Origin: Ophioceras dolichostomum
Taxonomy: Eukaryota; Ascomycota; Sordariomycetes; Magnaporthales; Ophioceraceae
Direction: 5' to 3'
DNA: 64,000 nt
Assembly: GCA_003049485.1 (NCBI GenBank)
Contig: PYST01000041.1
Coordinates: forward strand, 1-64,000
Position numbers and translations under genes: made by a program. Numbering within the stretch: the stretch's first letter is position 1; each line of letters starts with the position of its first letter. Below, one piece after another: positions 24,463 through 37,500 of the stretch. The notes under the pieces were generated by a model, which ran no database searches, was not told where the DNA came from, and worked only from the letters and a program-made list of their open reading frames with translations.

Positions 24463-26931
24463 TCACATCAGCTCCTTTAGCTTCGGCAGCACTGTTTCCA
24501 GTTGCTGCACAACCTGGCTGAGGCGAGCTTTCCTGCTCTGTGGGCTCTCGCCCCTCGCCCTCTCCCGGCTCCTGTCTGAGGGCCCTACTGCGTCTCTTCC
24601 CGCGCCCGCAGGTGATGGTCGTTCTAAGGGGGCGGCGAAGTCCTCCAGTCCGTTCCCCAGGACGTCGTCCACGAAGTCACGGAGATCCTTGAGTGGATCT
24701 TCGTCGTCTTCGTCGGAGTCACTATCTATTGTAGATCTCATGGCTTGGAGGAGATTCCTGGACTCAGGACTCTGCTTTTGCATAAGTCCTGTGCCTGTTA
24801 CAGTCCCCACGGCCGATTTTATGCTCAGTAGACGGCCGCTAGGCCTTAAAGACGATGCATGTGCCGGGATTTCGTCCCCGGCTGCACCGTCCTCGTCGCT
24901 TGTGGAGTTGGCGCCATCACTATCACTGTCGTCAATCACCACGACTGGATGCTCGGGAGTGTCTCCAGCTTGCGCAAAAGAAGTCCTCACCCGTTTCGGG
25001 GTTGGCTCCTTGCGAGACCTGTCATGTCCCACTGGCCGAGGCCGCTTCGAAGAAGAAGAAGCCGTCCCAAGGGACTCGGACTTGCGCGCTTGCTCTCTAT
25101 TGAGGAGAGCATGCATTTTGCGCTCGTATGCCTGAAGCGTCCTCTCCATTTCTAGATCGAGAGCAGGATCTGGGTTTGAACCCGAATCCGAATCTGAAAC
25201 ATCTGTGGACTCTGAAGAATCCGAATCGGTCTCGGAGGAAGTGGCCTCGGCCTCCCTCATATTCGAGCTCCGACGTTGAGGGCTTGGGTCCCACTCGAAG
25301 TCGTCGCCTCTGAACGTGAGCCTCCTCAAGCGCCGCTGGCACCGAGGAGTATTGCCCGCCAGACTTCTATCCCGCGTCGGAGCTCTCGAAGCATTTCTGC
25401 TCCCTGAGGCTCCGGCTGCTGCTGCGGCGGCGGCTTGCTGCTCCCGTAAAACACAGGCAGAAACCAAAGCCTCTTTTAGCTCGACTAATTCTTGAGTCGA
25501 GACGCCCGCCCGAAGCATCTTTTCCTCGATCCCTGGCTCCAGCTGGCCACTGGCTTTTAGGGACCGGGCACACATCTTTATTCTGACGAATAAGGCGCAC
25601 TTGTCGATCAGCTCGAACAAGTCTTTGTTCACACCTGTTGCCGGTGGCAGTTTTCCAGCACGAAGCAATGTATCCCTATGAGAGATGACGCGGCGGAACT
25701 TGTCACTCATGCTGGGCCAGTCGTCGACGTCGACCTGGCGTGACGAGATCGAGGCGTTAAAGCTCTGAGACACGTCTATCCAGAGATCTTCGTCGGCGTA
25801 ATGGTCACCGGCGTCTAGCTTGGGCATCCACATATGGAGCCTATCTATAAAGCATTCCAGAAGTTTCATCTTTTCCTGCTTCGACCAGGGTGCATCGTTC
25901 CGCGCTGAGACATCGGGTCGTTTTGGTGTCGACATGCTCTGGCGTCGGCCAATGTTGTGTCTGGAAAGATAGTCCCTTCTTTTCTGCGACGATGATCGAG
26001 CATCGTGCGGTCGTTCTTCCTGGTGCAGGGGTGTAACTGGTCAGTCGAGCTGTCCACACGCGCTATGGAATCCACCGTACCCACCTCTGAAGAGTCGTCT
26101 GAGTCCTCCGAAGACTCCTCCGATGAGCTTGTATCCTCCACATCAGAATCGTGACCTTCCGAGGATACGGACTCGTCCGGCCCTGATGGTCGTTCTGCTT
26201 TGGGACTCAACCGGTTCTTCCGTTGTTCAACATGGGCATGACTACCGTGCTGGATGCCGACATTGCTCTTGGTGGAAGGCAAGCGGCGTGTGCTAGGACC
26301 ACCGTTTCCAGGAGCATCAGGCATCACTTTACTCATAGCTTGATGCCGAATGCCAATCCCTTTCGTAGCGTCCACTTTGTTGTTTTTGTTGGCGGTATTC
26401 TCCGTGCTTGCTCGCGGACGGTCGAGATGGGAGCCCGGATTGTTCCGGTCGGGTTCGGATTTGATCGAGATGTTTGGGCTGCGATGGCCTGCTGTTTTGC
26501 TGTATTCTAAGTTGCTTGACTGGTTGGCCCTTCCTGTCGACCGTGATGAATGCCGTGGGCGTGCGAGTCCTGACCGGAATACGTCTCTGACGCTCAGCTT
26601 CTGCTCTCGCTCGATGCTCTGCCTGAAGAGCGTTTCTTAGCTCTTGGCCCTCCCGCAGAATCCGTTCATGACTGGCCTGCACGCTGCTGTTAGCATTGGT
26701 AGTGGGATAATATGTAAAAAGGCCTATCGGGGCCAGCATTGGCTCTCGGCTGTGACATACCTCGATTCGGCCAGTATGATGGTTTTCGTTGGACATTATT
26801 GATGACTTGTTCGTGTGCCTGTGGTCGGGCTGCTCTCGGCTCTTGTGATGGATGCGTATCTTCGCTATTCCTGAACGGTCTTGAACAGATAGTGGCTTAG
26901 AATGAACGGGCTGCTCGATTTGACGAGCCAT
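24463..26931 (-). CDS. SANT/Myb-like, Ser/Asp-rich nuclear-type protein
   Basis: Proposed exons 26931-26761, 26618-26085 and 25983-24463 are all phase 0 and give about 741 residues. No named family is recognised. The 101-bp intron 26084-25984 links DSDDSSE to KRRDYLSRHNIGRRQSMSTP convincingly. The first intron (26760-26619) is less certain, because a stronger-looking acceptor (GTGCAG) leads into another frame. The third-position GC of the chosen frame is higher. A helical domain (about 267-350) begins PWSKQEKMKLLECFIDRL and continues with DLWIDVSQSF and SMSDKFRRVISHRDTLLRAG, suggestive of a SANT/trihelix fold. Acidic and serine-rich disorder follows. HPVVVIDDSDSD (about 580-591) matches a SUMO-interacting motif, and ISIKSEPD (about 106-112) a sumoylation consensus. 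A C-terminal helix has heptad leucines. A nuclear, chromatin-associated role is inference. Confidence 0.6.
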
Positions 26932-27210
26932 GGGTAGATGGAGGTGTGTGTGAGAGCGTGCAGTCGAAGGTTGTCTTGATCGAGGCAACCAGCCTTCTCA
27001 GACAGTAAAAGAGAGGCTTCCCAGGAACCTGGTTCAGTTCGGGGCAGTTTTCTTTCCCGAAAGGAGATAGACTGGATTAGGGCACAAGATCTGGATAACC
27101 ATTGCCCTTACTCTCGAGCCCAGCTGATTTGCCCACATGAAAATGATGAAAACGACACCCCAGACCTACTGGGCCGGCTCTTTTGAGCATATCGGACAAA
27201 CATAAAGTTG

Positions 27211-27249
<39 letters not shown>

Positions 27250-28405
27250 NCCCCCCCCCCCCCCCCCCCCAGACGCGAAAGTGCTCCTTCTAACCAGTTT
27301 CCCAGAATGATATTTCCTGGTTCGACCCCTTTGCATCTCAGAATCTATCATCATCAATAGCAAGTTGCTTCGAACCCAAGATTTCGACCTGAAAATTCTG
27401 TTTGGAATACTAAAAGAAAGCCTAGGGATTTGACAGAGTTTCTGAACCGCAATGGAGGCGTGGGGAGGCTTCCCTTCAGCTGTCATCTGAATGCGCAAGG
27501 CTGGAATAGACACATAAAAGTTTGCATATGGTTGAGGTGTCCGAGTCGTTGACAAACCTGAGCCCCTGGCTCCCTCGTACCAATGCCGGAGTCTCGTTTC
27601 GTCTTTTAATTTCCACATAGTTCGAGCAGTTCACAAAGAGAAGGTTGGGAAGGCATAATGAGGCAGTTGAGACAAAGAGCTTGCAGGTATCCAGGACCCA
27701 GCAACTAGGATCTGTCAGACCCGCCATCCACCGGCCGGGGCCACACGTCGCTACCCATGTCGGCCCCACCGACCCCCGGGCAACGGTGAAGTCTCCGGAT
27801 TGGCATGCATTGCCTGGAACGCGAAGCGTGGCGCGTGGAGCCAAGGAGAAAGTGGACGCGTTGCGCACTCGTCACTTGATTTGTCCCTAGTCCAATACAT
27901 TTTCGAGACTCGTGCCAATAGGTAGGTCTGCGTTGAGATTCCTGTAGCTTTTAGGCACCATCAAGAGCTAGAACGAGGGAGGTAGGAGACCGCCGAGAGG
28001 AAAGGGGGGGAAAGAAAGAAAATATCGGACCGCGGAGTTGTGCGCAGGCCCATGTCCAAATCAAGACGACAACTTGAGGCGGTGCCGAGAACGAGGATCA
28101 GCCAGCTCCATATCATCCACCAAACCGATTCGGGGAAGAGGCACTCGCCGCAAGTTTGGAACTACTCTCGGTTGGAGGTCAGAGATTTTCGCCACGTTCT
28201 CTGGCAGGCGCTTGCCCAAGTCTAGTCTAGGGCTCTCAGGTCCCAGTGACGAGAGAAAGCTCATCCCATCGCTCGAGTTGAGGTTTGTGCGTGGCTGCTT
28301 CATTCACATTTTTCTCATTATGCTGCTGTCGGCGCGGTCCATTATGGTATCATCCAGCTTTTTGCCGTGAACCGCTGCTGCTGAAAATTCCCTATCTAGC
28401 ACTGA
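26932..28405. other. Intergenic stretch upstream of SANT-like gene, downstream of CCT2
   Basis: This 1.5-kb stretch contains the poly-C tract at 27213-27270 and otherwise no recognised gene. A GGTTCGACCCC near 27290 resembles a tRNA B box but has no matching A box or acceptor stem. Confidence 0.45.
27213..27270. repeat. Poly-C (poly-G on minus) tract with one ambiguous base
   Basis: There are 57 cytosines and a single N at 27250. The run may be a real homopolymer or a gap-filling artefact. Its true length cannot be trusted from the sequence. Confidence 0.85.
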
Positions 28406-31014
<2,609 letters not shown>

Positions 31015-31706
31015 ATTGAGGTAAACAGGGTGTATTTTCGGTCAACAGTCTGGTAAACCTTCCGCACCCGTGGTATGTCAACAAAAAGCTTGATGCTGCT
31101 GCCTTCGGTTGCTGAGCGGAAGCTCTCCTGGAGCTTTTTGGAGGGGAGCGAAAAATAAAGCAACTCCGGACAAACATGTGGCCGGCAAGGTCGTGGATGA
31201 CTGTTGTACCGATACTTCAGATTAGCTTAGGATTTGCGTGGTGACTTGGTAGGGACACATCAGATGCCCCGCGCCAAGACTCACCCCAAATCGCGGGGCT
31301 CGGATCCGGAATTTCTAATATTACGCCCACACCTTTCACACCCGTGACTCGAAAATCCACCGTCGCCACGCCAAAAAGAAGGGCGTCAAGGTTGCGGAGA
31401 TCACAGGCGATTCGATTCCGAACTGCAGTACGAAGAACCGAATCAAGGCCCCAAGGTCGCATTGCTCTCTATTCATTGCCATCTACAGTCCACTGAAGAC
31501 GTGCTCTGGAGCAAACGCCGCCACCCGGATCACAACAGTTTACACTTCCCTGACACTTTTTTCGCTCAACCCCACTTCACAACTCCGCACACCTTTTTTC
31601 GAAGCAACCACGAAAAATTACTCGAACATCGACGCGGGCGAAGCCGGTCACTCCCACCTAGTCGAACAAACCGCACAACCAGAACCTAGAAACTGTTTGG
31701 CCCAGC
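31015..31706. promoter_or_regulatory. Bidirectional promoter region CCT2 / eIF3b
   Basis: A 692-bp region between two divergent housekeeping genes. The side next to eIF3b is C/T- and A/C-rich (about 31540-31690), typical of fungal 5' leaders. No specific factor site was assigned. Confidence 0.5.
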
Positions 31707-34164
31707 ATGGCGCCTTCAACATTTGAGCAGCTCCGCGAGGCGGACCTTGACGACGACGAGTTCGACGAGGATGACATCGATGATTCAGACCTGCGCGCCC
31801 GCTTCCAGGTCCAGCTGGAGTCCGGGTTCGAATCATTTGTGGTGATCGACGGCCTGCCAGACGTCGACGAGGAGCAGAAGCCCAGGCTGGTCAAGTTCCT
31901 GCTGAAGAAGCTCAGGTCGGTCGGCAGGGTAAAGGATGATGTGGTCGACATGCCCATGGGTCCCGACGGCAGGTCGCTTCGGTAAGGCTTGCCCACCACT
32001 AAAATACCAGACCACCTGGTTCCCCGCTTCTGGCCCGGCTACAGCCCGCGTGTGCGCGCATACGTATAGAAACGTACTGACGCTATGATAGCTTCGCATT
32101 TGTCGAATTCCAGTCCCCTGCTGAGGCCGCCGCCGCGGTCCGGCAACTCGACCGCGTCCCACTCGACAGGAAGCACATCATGCGTGTGAACAAGCTCCTC
32201 GACATCGAATACTACGCGAGAGAGGGCAGGGTAGACGACGAGTACCACCCGCCCACGATCGAGGAGTTCAAGCCGCGCGACCACCTGCGGTCGTTCATGG
32301 CTGACCCCTCGGGCCGCGGCCGTGACCAGCTGGTGATGTTCCGCGGCGATCACGTCGGTGTCTTCTGGAACAACGAGCGCGACCCTGCCGAGAACATCGT
32401 CGACCGCCCCAACTGGACCGAGACCTTCGTGCAGTGGTCGCCGCTGGGCACGTACCTGATGTCGATGCACATGCAAGGCGCCCAGATCTGGGGCGGCCCC
32501 AAGTGGGACAGATTAGGCCGCTTCCCGCACCCCAACGTCAACATGGCCGGCTTCTCACCGCAGGAGAACTACCTGATCACCTGGTCGAGCCGTCCCATCT
32601 CCATCCCAGAAGAGGGCCACCCCGCGCTTACGATCGACGACGAGGGCAAGAACTATGTCGTCTGGGATATCGCGACGGGCAAGCCCCTTCGGTCGTTCGC
32701 CAACCTTGACCTGCCAACCGACGACCAGCCAGGACCTGGCGGAAAGCCACCACCGCGGAAGAACCCCTGGCCTGCGTTCAAATGGGCTTCGGACGACAAG
32801 TACGTGGCACGGCTGACCCAGGGCCAGTCCATCTCGGTGTACGAGCTGCCCAAGATGAACCTGCTGGACAAGACGACCATCAAGATCGAGGGCGTGATGG
32901 ACTTCGAGTGGGCGCCTTCGCGGCCACAGCGCGAGGGCGTCAAGACATACGAGCAACTGTTCTGCTACTGGACACCCGAGATCGGCAGCAACCCGGCCAA
33001 GGTCGGACTGATGAGCATCCCCTCCAAGGAGGTCGTGCGGTCTCTCAACCTCTTCAGCGTTAGCGACGCTAAGTTGCACTGGCAATCTGAGGGCGCATAT
33101 CTCTGCGTCAAGGTCGACCGGCACTCCAAGTCCAAGAAGTCGCAGGCCACGACCCTCGAGATCTTCCGCGTTAAGGAGAAGGGAGTTCCCGTCGAGGTTG
33201 TCGACACCATCAAGGACACGGTCATCAACTTCGCGTGGGAGCCCAAGGGCGACCGGTTCCTAATCATCACCACACCCGAGCCGGTCGGTCAAACAGCTGT
33301 CGCGCCCAAGACTTCGGTGTCGTTCTTCTGCCCGGAGAAGGCCAAAGGTCCCGCGGTTGGCAACTTCAAGCACCTGCGCACGCTGGACAAGAAGAACAGC
33401 AACGCCATCTACTGGTCGCCCCGCGGCCGGTTTGTCGTCGTCGCCACTGTTCACAACCAGCAGAGCTCGGACCTCGACTTCTTCGACCTCGACTTCGAGG
33501 GCGAGAAACCTGAGGGCGAGAAGGACCTGACGGCTCACCTGCAGCTGATGAACACGGCCGACCACTATGGCGTGACCGATATTGAGTGGGATCCCTCTGG
33601 TCGCTTCGTGGCCAGCTGGGCGTCAGCCTGGAAGCATAGCGTCAGTTTTCTCCCCCACTACTAGCACTTTCCTTCCTCCCCGCACACTCATCAACCGCTC
33701 TTACTAACCCCACAGCGCTACCACAGATGGAGAACGGCTACCACATCTACGACTTCAAGGGCGAGTCCCTCCGCGAGGAGCACATCGAGAAGTTCAAGCA
33801 CATCGCCTGGCGCCCTCGCCCGCCCACCCTGCTGTCCAAGGAGGAGCAGAAGACGATTCGCAAGAACCTGCGCGAGTACTCGCGCGTGTTCGAGCAGGAG
33901 GACGCCGAGCGCATCGCCGGCGCCGACCAGGAGGTCGTCGACAACCGCCGCCGCCTGCTGGGCGAGTGGCTGGCCTGGCGCGAGTCCATCGAGGCCGAGA
34001 TCGCCGAGGAGCGCGCCGACCTGGGTCTGCCCGACGACCCCGTCGCGGAGCTGCTGCGGCTCAAGACGGCCGAGGTCGCTGCGAGCGGCGAAGGGGAGGA
34101 GGAGAAGGTCATTGAGGAGATCGTTGAGGAGGTGCTTGAGGAGACTGAGGAGGTTGTCGTCTAA
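31707..34164 (+). CDS. PRT1: Translation initiation factor eIF3 subunit b (Prt1)
   Basis: Three exons, 31707-31981, 32092-33640 and 33727-34164, encode 753 residues, close to the usual length. eIF3b is the scaffold subunit of eIF3 that binds the 40S ribosome and eIF3a/j. An acidic N-terminus (DDDEFDEDDIDDSDLRARF) precedes the RRM (FVVIDGLPDVDEEQKPRL to FAFVEFQSPAEAAAAVRQLD, about residues 42-115). A WD40-like beta-propeller follows (about 180-610; for example QWSPLGTYLMSMHMQGAQIW and IEWDPSGRFVASWAS). The helical C-terminus is MENGYHIYDFKGESLREEHI with LLSKEEQKTIRKNLREYSRV. Intron 1 (110 bp, TACTGAC branch) splits an arginine codon. Intron 2 is phase 0 and ends CCACAG immediately before ATGGAGAAC. 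Confidence 0.96.
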
Positions 34165-34572
34165 GTAGGCAAATCTCCCCGACAACAACTCTCCCGAGGG
34201 TTTTTGTTGCTGCTGTCTTTCTTTGCCTTCGCTTTCCTTAGACCGTTTTATTTCGTTATTAGTCCTGTCTTTTCGTGAGATCTGGCTGATGGGGGAGGCA
34301 AAGCAAATGGAAAATCTGAACGGTTTTTACTGAGGGAGGATCCGGTGGTTAGGGTACCACCACTTCATGCATGTAGATAAGTCTATTCCATTACTTTTAC
34401 CTCTCCGAGTACCTAGACATGACTCTATTGATCCGAAAAGCGGGAAACCACTTATATATATAGTGGTAAAATGGAACCTATCTCATTGTTGAACGGCAAA
34501 CCCATTAAGAATTATCCATCGAATAGTGCCCGCCCCTATTACAATGATCCTCCGTCGAAACCCATTACCGTC
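34165..34572. other. Convergent 3' region eIF3b / CorA-like gene
   Basis: A 408-bp convergent 3' flank, AT-richer than its surroundings. It includes TATATATATA near 34454. No gene is seen. Confidence 0.5.
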
Positions 34573-37500
34573 CTATCCGCCACCTCCACCCCACTGCCTC
34601 GGACTACCCCCGAGCGCTCCACTCATAGGCGGCTGCTTTCCATTCGCCTCATCCGTGTCGCGCTGGTCGTGGGGCTTCCGGAACCAGTCCGGCATCTTCC
34701 TTCTTCTCTTGGGCGGGACTTCTCCTTGCTGCTGAGGTTGCACCGACGAGGCTTGGCCCCCATTCTCATCTGCATCAGAAGCAGCGGCCGCGGTTTCCTT
34801 CAGGCTCCACGTCATCTGCCTCTGCTGCTCCTTGGCCTCCTTCTGGCGCTCCCGCATCTTTTTGAGGTTGTAGTCCCGCTCGACCCCGTCCCTCAGCCCG
34901 CCGACGAATTCCTGGGTCCACCGCGTCAGCTTCACGGAGGAGACCTTCTCGAGCTTCCGCAGTCGCAGGTAGTACAGCCCCGACTTGACGGTCACGACCG
35001 TAATGGTCACCTTGTACGCCGCCCAGAAGACGGTGCGGACGAAGCGGCTGAAGGCGATCCAGCAGGCGATGAAGATGATGACGAAGGAGATGGGGACTGG
35101 AGAAAAAAAAGCAGCGGATTGTTAGTTTGTTGCTGCAATTTCCCTGTGTGTCATGTCTGGGGGGGGACTGTTTGGCGTCTTCGGAAACGTACACATGATG
35201 TAGAGTTGCTCGGCTAATGTCATCGGCTTCAAGCCACCGCCATCAGAGTTGGCGTCGCTAGAGCTGTTGCTCGCTGAACCGGTACCATTGCTCGTACTGC
35301 TGGGTGCCGCCGTGGTGCCGTTGCTATTGCCGCTGTCGCCCTGGAAGGTGGTATTGTTCATCCCGAAGATGCTAGCCATGAACGCGAGGGGCAGCTGGAG
35401 CAGAGAAGTTAACATCATCACATCGCATCAGCAGGAGTTGACGCGACTGCAGGGTACCGGGTGCAGGCGTGATTTGAGGGTGGTAGAGGTGGGCAGACGT
35501 ACGAAGAAGATCGTCACAACCGTAAACATCATGATCGACCGCGACTGTCGTACAGTCTCTTGGCCTTGCTCGACGGCCTGACGGGCCTGGACGACGCCGG
35601 CTTGTTGCTGCTTCAGCGATAGGAGGTCCTTGACCTGCGTTGTGTATTAAATGTTAGGCGAGCCATAACACTTGGGGAAAGATTGGCCAGCGAGAGAGAA
35701 AACGGGACCGCACGAACGTTTTCAGCCGTGCTTTTCGCGCTCAGCTTTAACTCCTTCAGCTCATCGATCCTGATCGCAATTTCGGCCAAGACGTCGTCCG
35801 CCGAGGCTTTGAAGCCATTGTAGGCCGCACTCGTCGGCTTCTCGTCCTTGCAACACGACGACGAGAACGGTGTACTACCGCCGCTCTTCGTAGCGCTTTT
35901 GCTATCACCGTCGTCGGGGTGCTCCTCGAGGCACTGCTTGGCGAACTTGACGAACCGCTCGAGAAGCTCCCTCTGCTTCTCCTTAATGCTGATGATGATG
36001 GCCAGCTCGTCAATGATGTCGCGGATCTCCTTCATCAGCGTGCCCTCCGGGTTGATATCCAGGAGCAGTTGGTAGTAGAAATCAGTGGCGTCAATCATCG
36101 GCTTGTTGTAAAAGGTGCTGGCGTCTTCTGTCCAATTCCACAGGCGTTCGAATTGGACCGCAAGTTTGTGGTCCTTTTTTTCGGTCCCGACATAAGCTGT
36201 TAGCTAAACAAACCAAACTCCTCATCACGATCAGGGACGCCGAGAGGGGAACTCACGATCCTCCCTATCGCTTCTGCAAATATGTCAATTACCTGTGGCC
36301 GTTTGTCCTATGGTGGTATCATCCATCCTTCGTCAGCGGCGATGCAGGGCAAAGAGCGCAAAGGAGAGTCAAATATTCAGGGCAGTGCCTAGCTGAGTAG
36401 CTCAGGCAGCTCGGGCACTTACCTGGGATTGTGACCGGTCCAACAGCGTGTTGGAGCATTCCCGGATGATGAGCAGCGCGAGATCGAAGACGGACCGGAT
36501 CTGAGTCGTCCCGCCCTCGACGCGCATCCGGATGGCTTTGAACACGCCCGAAGGGTCGCTCTTGTTGAGGCCGTATCGCCGCGGGAAGCAGGTGATAATG
36601 GTCTGTTTGTCCAAAACCCACATCCACAACTGGTCCACCATGACGACCCGGGCGATCTTGCGGATGTCTTGGCGGCACTGGTCGCATGTCTTGTCTCCCT
36701 CCGACGGGACATGGTCCCCGACTGCTCCAGCTAGCACCCACTTCGTTTTGTTAAGTTTGTCCGAGATCGCCTCTGCAGGTTTCTCTTCGTGGTGTGCTGT
36801 CGTGCCGTCGCCCCTGTCTTCGTACTTGGGCAGGAGCGTTTCGGGCTCTTTGGACTTGGCTTTGACGGCAGTAGCAGTCTTGGCCTTCTTCTCCTTTTTC
36901 TCTTCCTCCTTCTTTTCCTTCTTCTCCTTTTTGTCTTCCTCCTTCTTCTCCTTCTTCCTCTTCCTCTCCTCCTCCTCATCTCTTTTTGCCTTTTCCTTCT
37001 CCGCTTTTTTCTTCTCTATTCCTTTTTTGTTACGACACACATCATCCTCGCGCATCAATCGGTGTACAAACTTCATGTTCATGCTAGTACCCCGATATAC
37101 CACCTGATCGCGGTCAAGATCACGGGTGGTCTTCAGCGTCCAAGAGTACGACTGGTCGAGAGTCCGACGCGGATGCAAGGCCGCCTTCCGGAACAGGTAC
37201 TTCTGAATCATCTTCTTGTCGCGGTAGAGGTGGATAGCCTCGTACAGCCTCGCGGCATCGAGCAGGTACTGGCCTCGCCACGACCCGACCCTCGTCCGCC
37301 CATTCGGTTCGACGCGAAAGGGGCCTTGTCTGAGCGACAAGGCGCCGTCGAGCGAAACGATCGCCTCGCTTGTGTCTCTTCGGAGGGGATCATGGTAAGG
37401 CTCTCTTTCGTCAGCCTTCTCCCCTCCCCCTCCCACGGGCGTCTCCTTGTCCTCCTCCTTCGCCGTGCCTATCTTCGGCCAATGCATGTTCTGTTTGAGT

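Noticed and set aside
24278..25135. Plus-strand frame of 285 codons
   Set aside because: It is antisense to the SANT-like gene, whose minus-strand exon is supported by splice phase and protein features.
27281..27310. tRNA-like GGTTCGACCCC B-box sequence
   Set aside because: There is no A box, anticodon arm or complementary acceptor stem at the right spacing on either strand.
18380..28405. Possible transposon or repeat-induced-mutation island
   Set aside because: I found no terminal repeats, transposase or reverse-transcriptase motifs, or strong AT shift. The region is only gene-poor.
32555..33124. Antisense frames across eIF3b
   Set aside because: These are shadows of the strongly conserved eIF3b coding strand.
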